From: Candidatus Latescibacterota bacterium
GTDB lineage: Bacteria; Latescibacterota; UBA2968; UBA8231
NCBI GenBank assembly: GCA_016187725.1
Contig: JACPJE010000194.1
Coordinates: 1-37,670 of the forward strand
Reading direction: 5' to 3'
Length of the DNA: 37,670 nucleotides
Shown here: positions 8,235-16,143 of the stretch, piece by piece
Position numbering within the stretch: the first letter of the stretch is position 1
Layout of the letters: each line of letters begins with the position of its first letter
Position numbers and translations under genes: made by a program
Notes under the pieces: model-generated
Told to the model about the DNA's origin: nothing
Seen by the model: only the letters and a program-made list of their open reading frames with translations
Database searches by the model: none

Positions 8235-9250
8235 CACGGGGCTTTGGGATCCTGCTGGCGGAAGCTGGACAGGTGTGCCTGGACCAGGTCGTAGGCTTCC
8301 TGGGTGAAGGCCTGACCCACCAACTCCGGGAGGGAATCCCGGACCAACTGCTCAAAGCCCTGGATCTCGTCGGGTGGTGGAGTGACCAATTCGAGGCCGT
8401 TGGCCTGCAATACCTTCAACGCCTCTGCGTTCTCCTTGCGGTTCTGCAGCAGCTGTTGCCGCAGGTGCTCTTCGGCGAGCTGGCGCAGGAGATCCTGCTG
8501 GGCTGGAGACAGACTGTAGAACACCTGCTGGTCGACGAGCAAGACCCCCGGAGTGTAGTTGATGGGCAGGGTGGTGAGGTACTTGACCCTGGTGAACCAC
8601 TGCAGGGCGATCGCGGCCGAGGGGGAGGCGTACACGACCTCGACCAGGTTGGTCTGCAGGCCCATGAGCACATCGGGGATGGAAAGGGGCACCGAGGTCA
8701 TACCCGCCTTGGCGAAGAGCACCTGGGTGATGGGCTCCCCTTCGAGGCGCCAGACCTTCATCCCCCGGGCGTCGCCGGCGCTGCGGATGGGCTGCTGGGA
8801 GAGGATGTGGACAAAGCCGATGTCCAGCCAGCCCAGCAGCACCAGCCCCTGCCGCTCATAGGCCCGGCGGTAGAATTCCCGGGTCTGGCCCAGCACGTGG
8901 TCCACTTCACCGTAGCTGTCGAAGGTAAAGGGGATTTCTATTGCCAGGACCTCGGCACAGGTCTGACTCACCCCCAGCCCCCCGAAGGCGAAGGCCTGCA
9001 GCTGGCCCACCCGCAGCTTGCGGAGCATGACCTCTTCGTCGCCCTGAACCCCGCCGGGGTAGATCTTGAGGCCCAGCTCCTGGCCGGTCTGCTGGCGCAG
9101 ATCGAGGTCCAGGGCGCGCAGGGCCTTGACCCAGTTGCTGTGCTCCGGAGCCAGGGTGGCCAGCTTGATCAGGCGCGGCTGGGCAGGGGCGGTCCGGGGA
9201 AGGGCGGTGGCCATGAGTGCGGCCAGCAGGAACAGCTCAGAAAAACGCAT
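8234..9250 (-). CDS. TRAP transporter periplasmic substrate-binding protein (DctP/TatP)
   Basis: A 338-aa DctP-fold protein with a signal peptide ending near LPRTAPAQ. The mature start RLIKLATLAPEHSNWVKALRALDLDL is typical, as are PGGVQGDEEVMLRKLRVGQLQAFAFGGLG and GMKVWRLEGEPITQVLFAKAGMTSVPL, which contain the Arg normally used to hold a carboxylate ligand. It should capture a small ligand in the periplasm and hand it to the QM permease. The gene overlaps the upstream TatT gene by 14 bp and shares one base with the downstream permease gene. In TPAT systems this subunit forms a complex with TatT and often binds hydrophobic ligands, so the cargo may not be a simple dicarboxylate. Confidence 0.9.
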   Translation of the reverse strand: MRFSELFLLAALMATALPRTAPAQPRLIKLATLAPEHSNWVKALRALDLDLRQQTGQELGLKIYPGGVQGDEEVMLRKLRVGQLQAFAFGGLGVSQTCAEVLAIEIPFTFDSYGEVDHVLGQTREFYRRAYERQGLVLLGWLDIGFVHILSQQPIRSAGDARGMKVWRLEGEPITQVLFAKAGMTSVPLSIPDVLMGLQTNLVEVVYASPSAAIALQWFTRVKYLTTLPINYTPGVLLVDQQVFYSLSPAQQDLLRQLAEEHLRQQLLQNRKENAEALKVLQANGLELVTPPPDEIQGFEQLVRDSLPELVGQAFTQEAYDLVQAHLSSFRQQDPKAP

Positions 9251-10118
9251 CGGTCTCCTCGAGCAGCTTCCGCGCCAGTTTGCGGGCAGCCATATTCTGC
9301 AAGACCAGATCCGGGTTGCGGCAGGCGGGAAGGGCCAGGGCCTGGTTCAGCAGTGACACATAGAGCTGGCGGTCGAAGATCTGGCGGGCGTAGTACCGGG
9401 CTTTCTGGACGTAGACCATCAGGGCCTGGCCCTGGCTCAGGGCCAGGGCCCGATCGAAGTGGTACAGGGCCTTTGCCGGACTGCCCCCCAGGGCGGCGGG
9501 GATCGCTGCATGGTACACCCCGAGAAAGAGGTGCGGACTGCCGTAGAGGAGGGTCTCGTCCTGTTCCAGCACCCACTCCATCAGCAGGATGACCTTGGGC
9601 AGCTCGGCCAGGGCGGCCATGGAATCGGTGTGGGTGCTGATCCAGGCGCCCCAGCTGAGGGCAGTCCAGAACACGGTCTCCACTTCTCTGGGTTTGAGCG
9701 AGGTGCGGAGTTGGGCGAATTGGGCATAAGGGGCGCCCAGCAGCGGTGCCAGGCGTTTCTCCAGGGCCAGGGATTGCAGACCATAGGTCATGGCCCGGTG
9801 ATACAGATGGCTGGCCCGCTCCGGATCGTCTATCTCGACCAAGGTGGCATAGGAGGCATAGGCCTGTGCCAGGGAGGTGAGCAGCCGGCGGTTGTGGGGG
9901 TTGTCCTGGCGCAGCCCCTCCAGGAGCAGCAGGTAGGTGGGGGCTGCCTGGGTGACCAGTTCCAGATCGTCGTGCTGGTCAATTGCGGCGACCATATCCT
10001 CCATCAGTAGCCCGGCAGCAGCGGTTTTGAGTCTGCCGGCGCAGCTCCAGGTGCAGAGGGAGAGCAGCGAGAGGAACAGGAGGGCGTACTGGGCGCGGAG
10101 AGCAGTCTTCCCGGGCAT
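9237..10118 (-). CDS. TatT-like TPR lipoprotein of a TPAT (TPR-associated TRAP transporter)
   Basis: A 293-aa protein with an export signal ending TWSC, so Cys26 is a probable lipidation site. The rest is helical and TPR-like, including LLTSLAQAYASYATL, ASHLYHRAMTYGLQSLALEK, and SPHLFLGVYHAAIPAALGGSPAKALYHFDRALALSQGQALMVYVQKARYYA, the conserved core of the TRAP transporter TatT component family first described from Treponema pallidum Tp0956. There TatT trimers bind the DctP-type protein and have a pore-like channel. Position immediately upstream of and overlapping the DctP-type gene strongly supports this assignment. Start is ATG 10118; a TTG three codons earlier is possible. The start faces the divergent gene at 10247. 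Confidence 0.87.
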   Translation of the reverse strand: MPGKTALRAQYALLFLSLLSLCTWSCAGRLKTAAAGLLMEDMVAAIDQHDDLELVTQAAPTYLLLLEGLRQDNPHNRRLLTSLAQAYASYATLVEIDDPERASHLYHRAMTYGLQSLALEKRLAPLLGAPYAQFAQLRTSLKPREVETVFWTALSWGAWISTHTDSMAALAELPKVILLMEWVLEQDETLLYGSPHLFLGVYHAAIPAALGGSPAKALYHFDRALALSQGQALMVYVQKARYYARQIFDRQLYVSLLNQALALPACRNPDLVLQNMAARKLARKLLEETDAFF

Positions 10119-10246
10119 AGCGCTCAAGTATGATCTAGGTGCTGATCCGCGTCAAGGAAGGCGGCGGTGCACCCAGCGGACGCCGGCAGAGGGCCCAGAG
10201 TTCCACGGGGCAGTTTGCCGGCGGGGTGCGGAATACTTTGGTTTGG

Positions 10247-11938
10247 ATGGAGATCAAAAAGAGCGGAACTCCGGTGCAATGGCATAAAAACAAGAGGGTG
10301 GTAGTACCCCTGCTGTGGGGCCTGGTGATCCTGGCCTACGCCAGAGCCCTGGGGAATGGGTTTTGTTTCGACGACCAGGGCATTGTGGTGGATAATCCCC
10401 TGGTCAGCGAGGGGCGCTGGGGAGCGATCCTGCTCTCCGACTACTGGAGCGGAGAACACACCGGCCTGTACCGCCCCCTGACCATCGCCAGCTTTGCCCT
10501 CAACCACCTGGTCTTCGGCGGGCAGGCCTGGGCCTATCACCTGGTCAACCTGCTCCTCCACCTGGGGGCCATCACTTTGCTCTATCTGCTGGTTGCTGCC
10601 TGGTTGACCCCCGAAGGCGCCTTGCTGGCCGGCCTGTGCTTCGGGTTGCATCCAGCCCTCAGCGAGGCGGTGATCGGGGTGGTGGGGCGGGCGGAGTTGC
10701 TCTCCTGCTGCCTGGGGTTGGCGGGGGTGTGGATCTGGTCATCGCTGGTAAAACGGCAACAGCTTTCGCTCTATGTCCTCGGCCTGGCCCTGCTGGCAGC
10801 TGCACCCCTGGCCAAGGAGAACGGCATCTGCTTTGCCCTCGGAGTGGCCCTGTGGAGCTTCTGGCACCACCGCTCCCGCCCCTGGCTGTGGGTGGGGGCC
10901 CTGGCCGCTGCCGGGTGCAGCCTGGGGGTGAAAGGGCTGGTGCTGGGCCAGCTCCAGCCCGGCGAGATCGGGTTCATCGACAATCCCCTGGCCTACGTGG
11001 GAGCCGAGGTGCGAATGCTCAACAGCGCCGGCCTGCTGGTGCGGTACTTCCGGCTCTTGCTCTTCCCTTGGCCTCTGACTGCGGATTACTCCTATGACCA
11101 GATCCCCGTGATCGAGGATATGGGGGCGGCGCCCCTGTGGCTTCCCCTGGCCCTGGTCATCACCCTGGCCCTGGGGATCTGGCAGGGAGGGCGGCGCTAC
11201 CCTCAACTGTTCCTGTGGGTCCTGATCAGCGGCGGGGCCCTGCTGCTGGTGGCCAATCTCTTCCTGGCAGGGGGCACCATCTTCGCCGAGCGGCTGCTGT
11301 ACCTGCCGGCCCTCGGTCTCAGCATGGGCATCGGGTGGATGGCCAGTCGCTTGCAAGGGCGGCTTTATCCACTGGCAGCCTGGGGCTGGTGCCTGGTCAC
11401 CATCCCGTTGATCTGGAACCGCTGCGCGGACTGGCAGGACGATCTGCATCTGTTCCGCCGGGCAGTGGAGGTATCGCCCCTCAGCGCGCGCAGCCACTAT
11501 GGCCTGGGCAGGGCCCTGCAGCAGCAGGGAGAAATGGCCGGGGCCCTGGCCGCCTACCAGCAGGCCCTTGAGATCTACCCGCCTTATGCCGAGGTCCATT
11601 TCAACCAGGGGGCTGCCCTGCTGTCCATGGACCGCCCTGCCGAAGCCCTGGCCGCGTACCAGCGGGCGGTGCAGGTCCGGCCCGGATTCGTCAAGGCGCT
11701 GTACGCGGTGGCAGTACTGGTAGAGCATCTGGAGGGAGAAGAGGCGGCGGTGCCGGCCTACCAGGCCCTGCTGGCGGCCGATCCGGGCCATGTGGCAGGG
11801 GCCAGGGCCCTGAGCGGCATCTGGCTGCGCCAGGGGCTGACCGCCAGGGCAGCCGAACTGGTGCGGCGCGCCGTGGTCGCCCGTCCCTTTGAACCACAGT
11901 TGCGCCGGCTGCTGGAGGAACTGCTCCCCCTCAGATAG
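10247..11938 (+). CDS. TMTC-like integral membrane O-glycosyltransferase with C-terminal TPRs
   Basis: A 563-aa protein made of about ten membrane segments followed, from about residue 415, by at least three TPR units (SHYGLGRALQQQGEMAGALAAYQ, AEVHFNQGAALLSMDRPAEALAAYQ and a following unit). Early on it shows GFCFDDQGIVVDNP, the double-Asp loop of GT-C glycosyltransferases of the TMTC/PMT clan, then YRPLTIASFALNHLVFGG and HLVNLLLHLGAI, which match animal TMTC1-4 and their bacterial homologues. Related enzymes transfer mannose from a polyprenyl-phosphate sugar to Ser/Thr of secreted proteins; the donor and acceptor here are unknown. ATG 10247 is preferred because longer readings add a low-complexity N-terminus. 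It converges with the next gene and overlaps it by 8 bp. Confidence 0.8.
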   Translation: MEIKKSGTPVQWHKNKRVVVPLLWGLVILAYARALGNGFCFDDQGIVVDNPLVSEGRWGAILLSDYWSGEHTGLYRPLTIASFALNHLVFGGQAWAYHLVNLLLHLGAITLLYLLVAAWLTPEGALLAGLCFGLHPALSEAVIGVVGRAELLSCCLGLAGVWIWSSLVKRQQLSLYVLGLALLAAAPLAKENGICFALGVALWSFWHHRSRPWLWVGALAAAGCSLGVKGLVLGQLQPGEIGFIDNPLAYVGAEVRMLNSAGLLVRYFRLLLFPWPLTADYSYDQIPVIEDMGAAPLWLPLALVITLALGIWQGGRRYPQLFLWVLISGGALLLVANLFLAGGTIFAERLLYLPALGLSMGIGWMASRLQGRLYPLAAWGWCLVTIPLIWNRCADWQDDLHLFRRAVEVSPLSARSHYGLGRALQQQGEMAGALAAYQQALEIYPPYAEVHFNQGAALLSMDRPAEALAAYQRAVQVRPGFVKALYAVAVLVEHLEGEEAAVPAYQALLAADPGHVAGARALSGIWLRQGLTARAAELVRRAVVARPFEPQLRRLLEELLPLR

Positions 11939-12965
11939 CAACGCGGCGCAGGCAGTCCCAGGGAGCGGGGTCCTCCCCACAATCCGCAAAGACGGAGATG
12001 GCCCGATCCGGGTGTGCTTCCCAGGTGGAGAAGACCCGGGCGAAGAGTTCCAGGTCCAGGTGGTAGCGCCGGTAGGAAAGCAGGCGGGCGTTGTTGACCT
12101 CCCACTTGAGGAAGGCATCGTAGTTGTCCACCTGAAACTCCCCGCGCCGGCTGCGGTAGCGCTCCTTGGCCCGGGCAAAGACCTCCTGGCGCAGCTTCAG
12201 CACCTCCGCGCGGGGCAGGTCCTGGGCATAGAGGCTGTCCAGGGAGTCTACCGCCTCTTTCATGAAGGCGCTGAAACGCCGGGCATCCTCCTGGCGCAGG
12301 CGTGCCTGGCGGAGCTGGGGGGAATCGGGACCGTGCTTTTCAGCCAGAAATACCAGGGCGCCGGCCTGCCCCACAAAGGTGGCCGCACTCTCGCTGTACT
12401 CCGCCTGCCCGGGGGGATAGATGGTGGCGTGGGTGAGTTCGTGGAGGATGAGTTCGGCCAGGCGGTCTTCCTCCTCGTCGAGCATGGTGCTGAGCACTGG
12501 ATCGGAGAAAAAGCCCAGGGTGCTGTAGGCCGAGACCGGGCCCATGGCCACGTCCAGACCGGCGGCTTGCAGTGCATCGCGTTCACGGGCGGCCCGTTCC
12601 CGGCTGAAGAACCCCTTGTAAGGCAAGTCTCCGACGATCGGGAAATGCCACAGATAAGGGACAAAACGTTCGGGAGGGGAGGCACTCACGTTCCAGGATA
12701 CCGGCTGGCCGCCGGTGTCGAAAAAGCGGGTGTAGCTGTCGCCGGTCTTCAGTCCCAGGCGCTGGCGGGCGAAAACCCGCAATTCGGCGATGAGGCGGAG
12801 TTTCTCCGCGGTGACCGGAGAGGTGGTGGAGGAGGCCAGGATCAGGCCTATGGGCTCAGATCGCCAGGCGATGCGCGCCTGGCCCCTGGCCAGATGCAGG
12901 TAGTAGTCCAAGCCGCAGCCATTGGCCCACAGCAGCAGCCAGCACCACCAGGCAGGCCGGGACAA
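11931..12965 (-). CDS. Predicted aminopeptidase lipoprotein (COG4324, Aminopep family)
   Basis: A 344-aa protein whose N-terminus ends in ANGC (Cys17), a lipobox, so it is probably an outer- or inner-membrane-anchored lipoprotein. The zinc motif is ELILHELTHATIY (His175, Glu176, His179), followed by YSESAATFVG, which likely supplies the third ligand. SEPIGLILASSTTSP and FRPYLWHFPIVGDLPYKGFF-type segments are conserved across this uncharacterised family. The predicted activity is metal-dependent peptidase; the aminopeptidase label in databases is itself a prediction. The start is TTG 12965, four bases after the stop of the upstream lipoprotein gene, so the two are coupled. Confidence 0.85.
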   Translation of the reverse strand: MSRPAWWCWLLLWANGCGLDYYLHLARGQARIAWRSEPIGLILASSTTSPVTAEKLRLIAELRVFARQRLGLKTGDSYTRFFDTGGQPVSWNVSASPPERFVPYLWHFPIVGDLPYKGFFSRERAARERDALQAAGLDVAMGPVSAYSTLGFFSDPVLSTMLDEEEDRLAELILHELTHATIYPPGQAEYSESAATFVGQAGALVFLAEKHGPDSPQLRQARLRQEDARRFSAFMKEAVDSLDSLYAQDLPRAEVLKLRQEVFARAKERYRSRRGEFQVDNYDAFLKWEVNNARLLSYRRYHLDLELFARVFSTWEAHPDRAISVFADCGEDPAPWDCLRRVAI

Positions 12966-12969
12966 GGTC

Positions 12970-13512
12970 TCAACGGGAGGCGGCCTGGGGGGCCTGAGCC
13001 GGGGCCAATGCCTGCTGGATGCGCTGCCTTTCTTCGCTCAACTGGGCGCCCACCTGCTGGGCTTCGCCCAGTTTTTCTTCGCTATGGGTGTACTGGGCCT
13101 CGAATTGAGGAGATTTTTCCTGTTCGAGCTTCCACCCTTCGATGGTCAGCCGGTAAGCATCGAGTCTGAGCAGTACCAGCTTTTTGATTTTATCGTGGAA
13201 GGGAACCAGGAGGGGAGGGGGAGAGATCTTCTCGAGTTGGGCCAGTGCTTGCTGGAGCTTGAGGCGGCCCTGCTCCATGGCTGGGGCCAGGTTGGCACCC
13301 GTGGCCTTCCCCGAGGTCCCGACCATCTGGTACAGTTCCTGGTGAATGGTGTTGATCTGCTGGGCCAGCGGATCGATGGCCTGCAGGTAGGCGGCTACTT
13401 CCTGGGGACTGCCGTAGGGGGTCGCGGTGGCCGCCTGCGGTTTTTCCTCTGGTTTTTTACCACAACCTGCCATCGCCAGGGACAAAACCAACAACAGGGA
13501 GACGCGTTTCAT
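12970..13512 (-). CDS. Hypothetical lipoprotein, helical
   Basis: A 180-aa protein with an excellent lipobox (LAMAGC) after a short signal peptide. The mature part is mostly helical with heptad-like stretches (LKLQQALAQLEKI and EEKLGEAQQVGAQLSEERQRIQQALA) and a short central PPPLLVPFHDKIKKLVLLRLDAY segment. I do not recognise a family. The start ATG 13512 is set by the TGAGGTG five bases upstream. It sits between a TPR lipoprotein gene and the COG4324 peptidase gene on the same strand, with gaps of 21 and 4 bp, so all three probably form one envelope operon. Confidence 0.75.
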   Translation of the reverse strand: MKRVSLLLVLSLAMAGCGKKPEEKPQAATATPYGSPQEVAAYLQAIDPLAQQINTIHQELYQMVGTSGKATGANLAPAMEQGRLKLQQALAQLEKISPPPLLVPFHDKIKKLVLLRLDAYRLTIEGWKLEQEKSPQFEAQYTHSEEKLGEAQQVGAQLSEERQRIQQALAPAQAPQAASR

Positions 13513-13533
13513 GCGGCACCTCAAGGGGTGGAG

Positions 13534-14235
13534 TTACAGGTGGGAACTCAATTGCCCAAGGGCTTCCTCAGCAACGGTGGAGCGGGGGTCTATCAGCAGC
13601 ACCTTGTGATATTGATCCGCCGCCGCCTGCCAGTTTTTCTGCAGGGTGTAGAGTTCGCCCAGACCCAGGTAGGCTTCCAGGGCGTTGATGTTCAATTCGA
13701 CGGCGCGTCCAAAGGCCTTTTGCGCGTCTGCGTACCGCTGCCGGCGCAAGTACAGCTTGCCTGCTTTGACAAAACTCTCAGGGTAATCGGGATTGGCCAG
13801 GAGGGCTTTCTCAAAATACTCGAGGGCTCTGTCTTCCTGGCCCTTTGCCAGGCAGATCTCGCCCAGACGGATCAGGGCGAGGGGGTGGGCGGCGATGATT
13901 TCAAGGGTATGCTCAAAAGCAGCGGCCGCTGCGGATTGGTCGCCGGCCTTGAGATCCCTGGTCGCCTGCTGGTAGGTCAGGTCCGCAGCCCTGCGTAGGT
14001 AGGTATCGGCAGCTTCGGAGTTTCCTTGACCGGCGTAGATCCGGCCCAGGCGGGCCAGGAGGTCGGGGTTGAGGGAATCCTGGTCTAGCGCCAGCCGGTA
14101 GACGGCGATGGCCTTGGAGGTGTCTCCCCGGGCCAGGAGGCGGTCTCCCTGTCTCAACTGGTCCTGGGGACTTTCTGGTTGGGAAGCGCAGGCCTGGAGC
14201 ACCAGGATGCTCAGCGGGAAAAGTAATCTCGACAT
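13534..14235 (-). CDS. TPR-repeat lipoprotein
   Basis: A 233-aa lipoprotein (signal ends LVLQAC) consisting of about five TPR units, for example DQLRQGDRLLARGDTSKAIA, PLALIRLGEICLAKGQEDRALEYF, PESFVKAGKLYLRRQRYADAQ and EAYLGLGELYTLQKNWQAAADQY. Such proteins act as scaffolds in envelope assembly complexes or secretion systems. The particular partner is unknown, though the adjoining lipoprotein and peptidase genes are candidates. The start ATG 14235 lacks a strong ribosome site. The gene follows an unrelated hypothetical gene by 78 bp. Confidence 0.8.
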   Translation of the reverse strand: MSRLLFPLSILVLQACASQPESPQDQLRQGDRLLARGDTSKAIAVYRLALDQDSLNPDLLARLGRIYAGQGNSEAADTYLRRAADLTYQQATRDLKAGDQSAAAAAFEHTLEIIAAHPLALIRLGEICLAKGQEDRALEYFEKALLANPDYPESFVKAGKLYLRRQRYADAQKAFGRAVELNINALEAYLGLGELYTLQKNWQAAADQYHKVLLIDPRSTVAEEALGQLSSHL

Positions 14236-14313
14236 CAGCGGCGCGGGATGGAGCTAGGGGTGGGGTGGAGATACAAGGGGATGCCGGTAAGGCAGACCTG
14301 GCTTTTCTGGAAA

Positions 14314-14793
14314 TCAGACCAGCTTTTCACCGTCAAAGATGACCTTGCCACTTTTGTCGATCACCTTGCCGTCGGGCGTGAATTCGTATTTCATCGACTG
14401 CCCCAGGGTGAGGTGCTTCCTGACTTCTTCGAGGTCCTTGTATTTTTCGATGAGTTTCTCGATGGGGCCTTCAAAAGGGGTCTGGTTCCATTTGGGGCGG
14501 TCTTTGTCGCGCGCCTTGCGTTCCTCGGCGGTCATGATGGGCAGGCGTTCGGCCGCCGGGGTGAAGCGGCCAGCCATGGCCTGCTGCCGGCGGTACTTCT
14601 CGTGCCTTTTCTCGGATTCGCTGAGCAACTCATCCGGCAGGTTGTCCAGACCGGTGGTCGATTGAGGGGAGGAAGAAGGGTCGGTAGCAGCGGCTTTTTC
14701 TGCGGCTTCGCGTTCCAATTGCTGCCGGCGTTCCTCATCCAGGGTGGGATCGTAACCTATCTTGCGCAAAACAGATCGGGCTGCCCGGCTCAT
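14314..14793 (-). CDS. Hypothetical protein, charged
   Basis: A 159-aa soluble, highly charged protein with no signal peptide or recognised domain. The first third is helical and rich in Glu/Arg (EERRQQLEREAAEKAA); a Ser/Pro-rich linker follows; the C-terminal part has SMKYEFTPDGKVIDKSGKVIFDGEKLV, which could form a small beta-hairpin unit. The coding bias matches its neighbours, so it is likely real. GGGAGG lies 12 bases before ATG 14793, a wide spacing. It is the first gene of the minus-strand cluster and probably uses the promoter-like sequence at 14839-14866. Confidence 0.65.
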   Translation of the reverse strand: MSRAARSVLRKIGYDPTLDEERRQQLEREAAEKAAATDPSSSPQSTTGLDNLPDELLSESEKRHEKYRRQQAMAGRFTPAAERLPIMTAEERKARDKDRPKWNQTPFEGPIEKLIEKYKDLEEVRKHLTLGQSMKYEFTPDGKVIDKSGKVIFDGEKLV

Positions 14794-14838
14794 AACTGAG
14801 AAAAACCTCCCCGCGATTCCTGCTTTTCAGAAGATTAT

Positions 14839-14866
14839 AATATAAAGCAGCTGAAGAATTTGGCAA
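14839..14866 (-). promoter_or_regulatory. Possible sigma70-type promoter for the minus-strand lipoprotein cluster
   Basis: On the minus strand TTGCCA (14866-14861) is followed after 16 bp by TATATT (14844-14839), inside an AT-rich patch that contrasts with the GC-rich surroundings. It lies 46 bp upstream of the start at 14793. The overlapping TATAAT on the plus strand has no matching -35 box. Confidence 0.35.
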
Positions 14867-14922
14867 ACCCTATTTGCAATCATTATCTTAGGAGTCAGTC
14901 CGCCGTAACGCGAAAGGGCGTT

Positions 14923-15075
14923 ATGCCGCAAGAGGGCGCGCAAAAACCCAAAAGACAGCAGGAAGTCAGGGAGCAACTGACCCGGGTGCAGCAACTGATC
15001 CAGGCCCGCGGCCAGGACGCGGCCAGCTTGGTGCGGACCTGGTTGGGCAAAAGGCAGACCAAAGACAAGCGGTGA
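14923..15075 (+). CDS. Small hypothetical protein upstream of mreB
   Basis: A 50-aa basic protein: after a Lys/Gln-rich start it has VREQLTRVQQLIQARGQDAASLVRTWLGKR and a short Lys-rich tail. The helix with DAASLVRTWL resembles the short conserved helix found near the C-terminus of flagellar M-ring proteins and in small stand-alone proteins, but this is only a similarity by eye. The ATG at 14923 has AAAGGG 4 to 9 bases upstream. It precedes mreB by 34 bp and is probably cotranscribed with it. The frame is open back to 14860, but those codons include no better start. Confidence 0.6.
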   Translation: MPQEGAQKPKRQQEVREQLTRVQQLIQARGQDAASLVRTWLGKRQTKDKR

Positions 15076-15109
15076 GCGCGACCCTCAGTCTCTAAGAACG
15101 GAGCGTATC

Positions 15110-16129
15110 ATGGGGTTTTTTTCGCGGTTTTTTTCCAATGATATCGGCATCGATCTAGGCACGGCCAACACCCTGGTCTATGTCAAAGGAGAGGGGATTG
15201 TCCTGAACCAGCCCTCCATCGTCGCCCGGCACAAGATGACCAAGAAGGTGATTGCCGTGGGTGCCGAGGCCAAGGAGATGATGGGCAGGGAGAATTCAGA
15301 GATCGAGACCATCCGGCCTCTCAAGGACGGGGTGATTGCCGACTTTGAGGTCACCGAGGAGATGATTCGGTACTTTATCCGCAAGGTTCAAAAGAACAAG
15401 CTCTTCGTCCGGCCGCGCATCGTGGTGGCAGTGCCTTCGGGCAGCACCGAAGTGGAGAGAAGGGCGGTGCGCAATTCCTGCGAGCGGGTTGGAGCGCGAG
15501 AGGTCTATCTGATCAGCGAACCCATGGCCGCGGCCCTGGGCATGGGCCTGCCTATCGAGCAGGCCATCGGCTCGATGGTCATCGACATCGGCGGGGGGAC
15601 CACCGAAATCGCGGTGATCGCTCTTTCGGGCATCGTGACCAACGAGTCCATCCGGGTGGCAGGAGACGAGATGGACCGGTCCATCATCGAGTGGATGCGC
15701 AAGAAGTACAACTTGTTGATCGGCCCCCGCAACGCCGAGCAACTCAAGTGCGTGATCGGCTCGGCAATGCCGCTCGAGCCCGAAGAAGAAGCCCCGGTGC
15801 GCGGACGAGACCTGGTGGCGGCCATCCCCAAGACCCTTATGGTCAATTCCCGCGAAATACGCGAAGCCCTGGCCGATCCGGTCGAGCAGATCGTCGCCGG
15901 TGTGCGCCGGGCCCTGGAGCGCACCCCTCCTGAACTGGCGGCGGATATTCTGGACCGCGGTATGGTGCTCAGCGGGGGAGGGGGCAAGCTGAGGCGGCTG
16001 CGCGAACGGCTGATCGAGGGAACGAGCCTGCCAACCTACGTGGACAGCGAGGATCCACTCTCGGCCGTGGTGCGCGGCAACGCCCGGGTGCTGGAGGAAT
16101 TCGAAAGGTATCAAAAGGTCCTCTACTGA
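15110..16129 (+). CDS. mreB: Rod shape-determining protein MreB
   Basis: A 339-aa bacterial actin. The phosphate-1 loop is GIDLGTANTLVY, the phosphate-2 loop MVIDIGGGTTEIAVIALSG, and the adenosine loop MVLSGGGGKLRRLRERL; ISEPMAAALGMGLP and AGDEMDRSIIEW are also diagnostic. The N-terminal GFFSRFF is the amphipathic membrane-binding element of Gram-negative MreB. It polymerises with ATP along the membrane and directs lateral wall synthesis. Length equals the family norm. The start ATG 15110 has CGGAG nine bases upstream. mreC follows 14 bp downstream. Confidence 0.97.
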   Translation: MGFFSRFFSNDIGIDLGTANTLVYVKGEGIVLNQPSIVARHKMTKKVIAVGAEAKEMMGRENSEIETIRPLKDGVIADFEVTEEMIRYFIRKVQKNKLFVRPRIVVAVPSGSTEVERRAVRNSCERVGAREVYLISEPMAAALGMGLPIEQAIGSMVIDIGGGTTEIAVIALSGIVTNESIRVAGDEMDRSIIEWMRKKYNLLIGPRNAEQLKCVIGSAMPLEPEEEAPVRGRDLVAAIPKTLMVNSREIREALADPVEQIVAGVRRALERTPPELAADILDRGMVLSGGGGKLRRLRERLIEGTSLPTYVDSEDPLSAVVRGNARVLEEFERYQKVLY

Positions 16130-16143
16130 GGAACGGGCACACC

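Noticed and set aside
10739..12178. Minus-strand open frame of about 480 codons
   Set aside because: Runs antisense through the TMTC-like gene, whose membrane and TPR motifs are clear; no recognisable domain on the minus strand.
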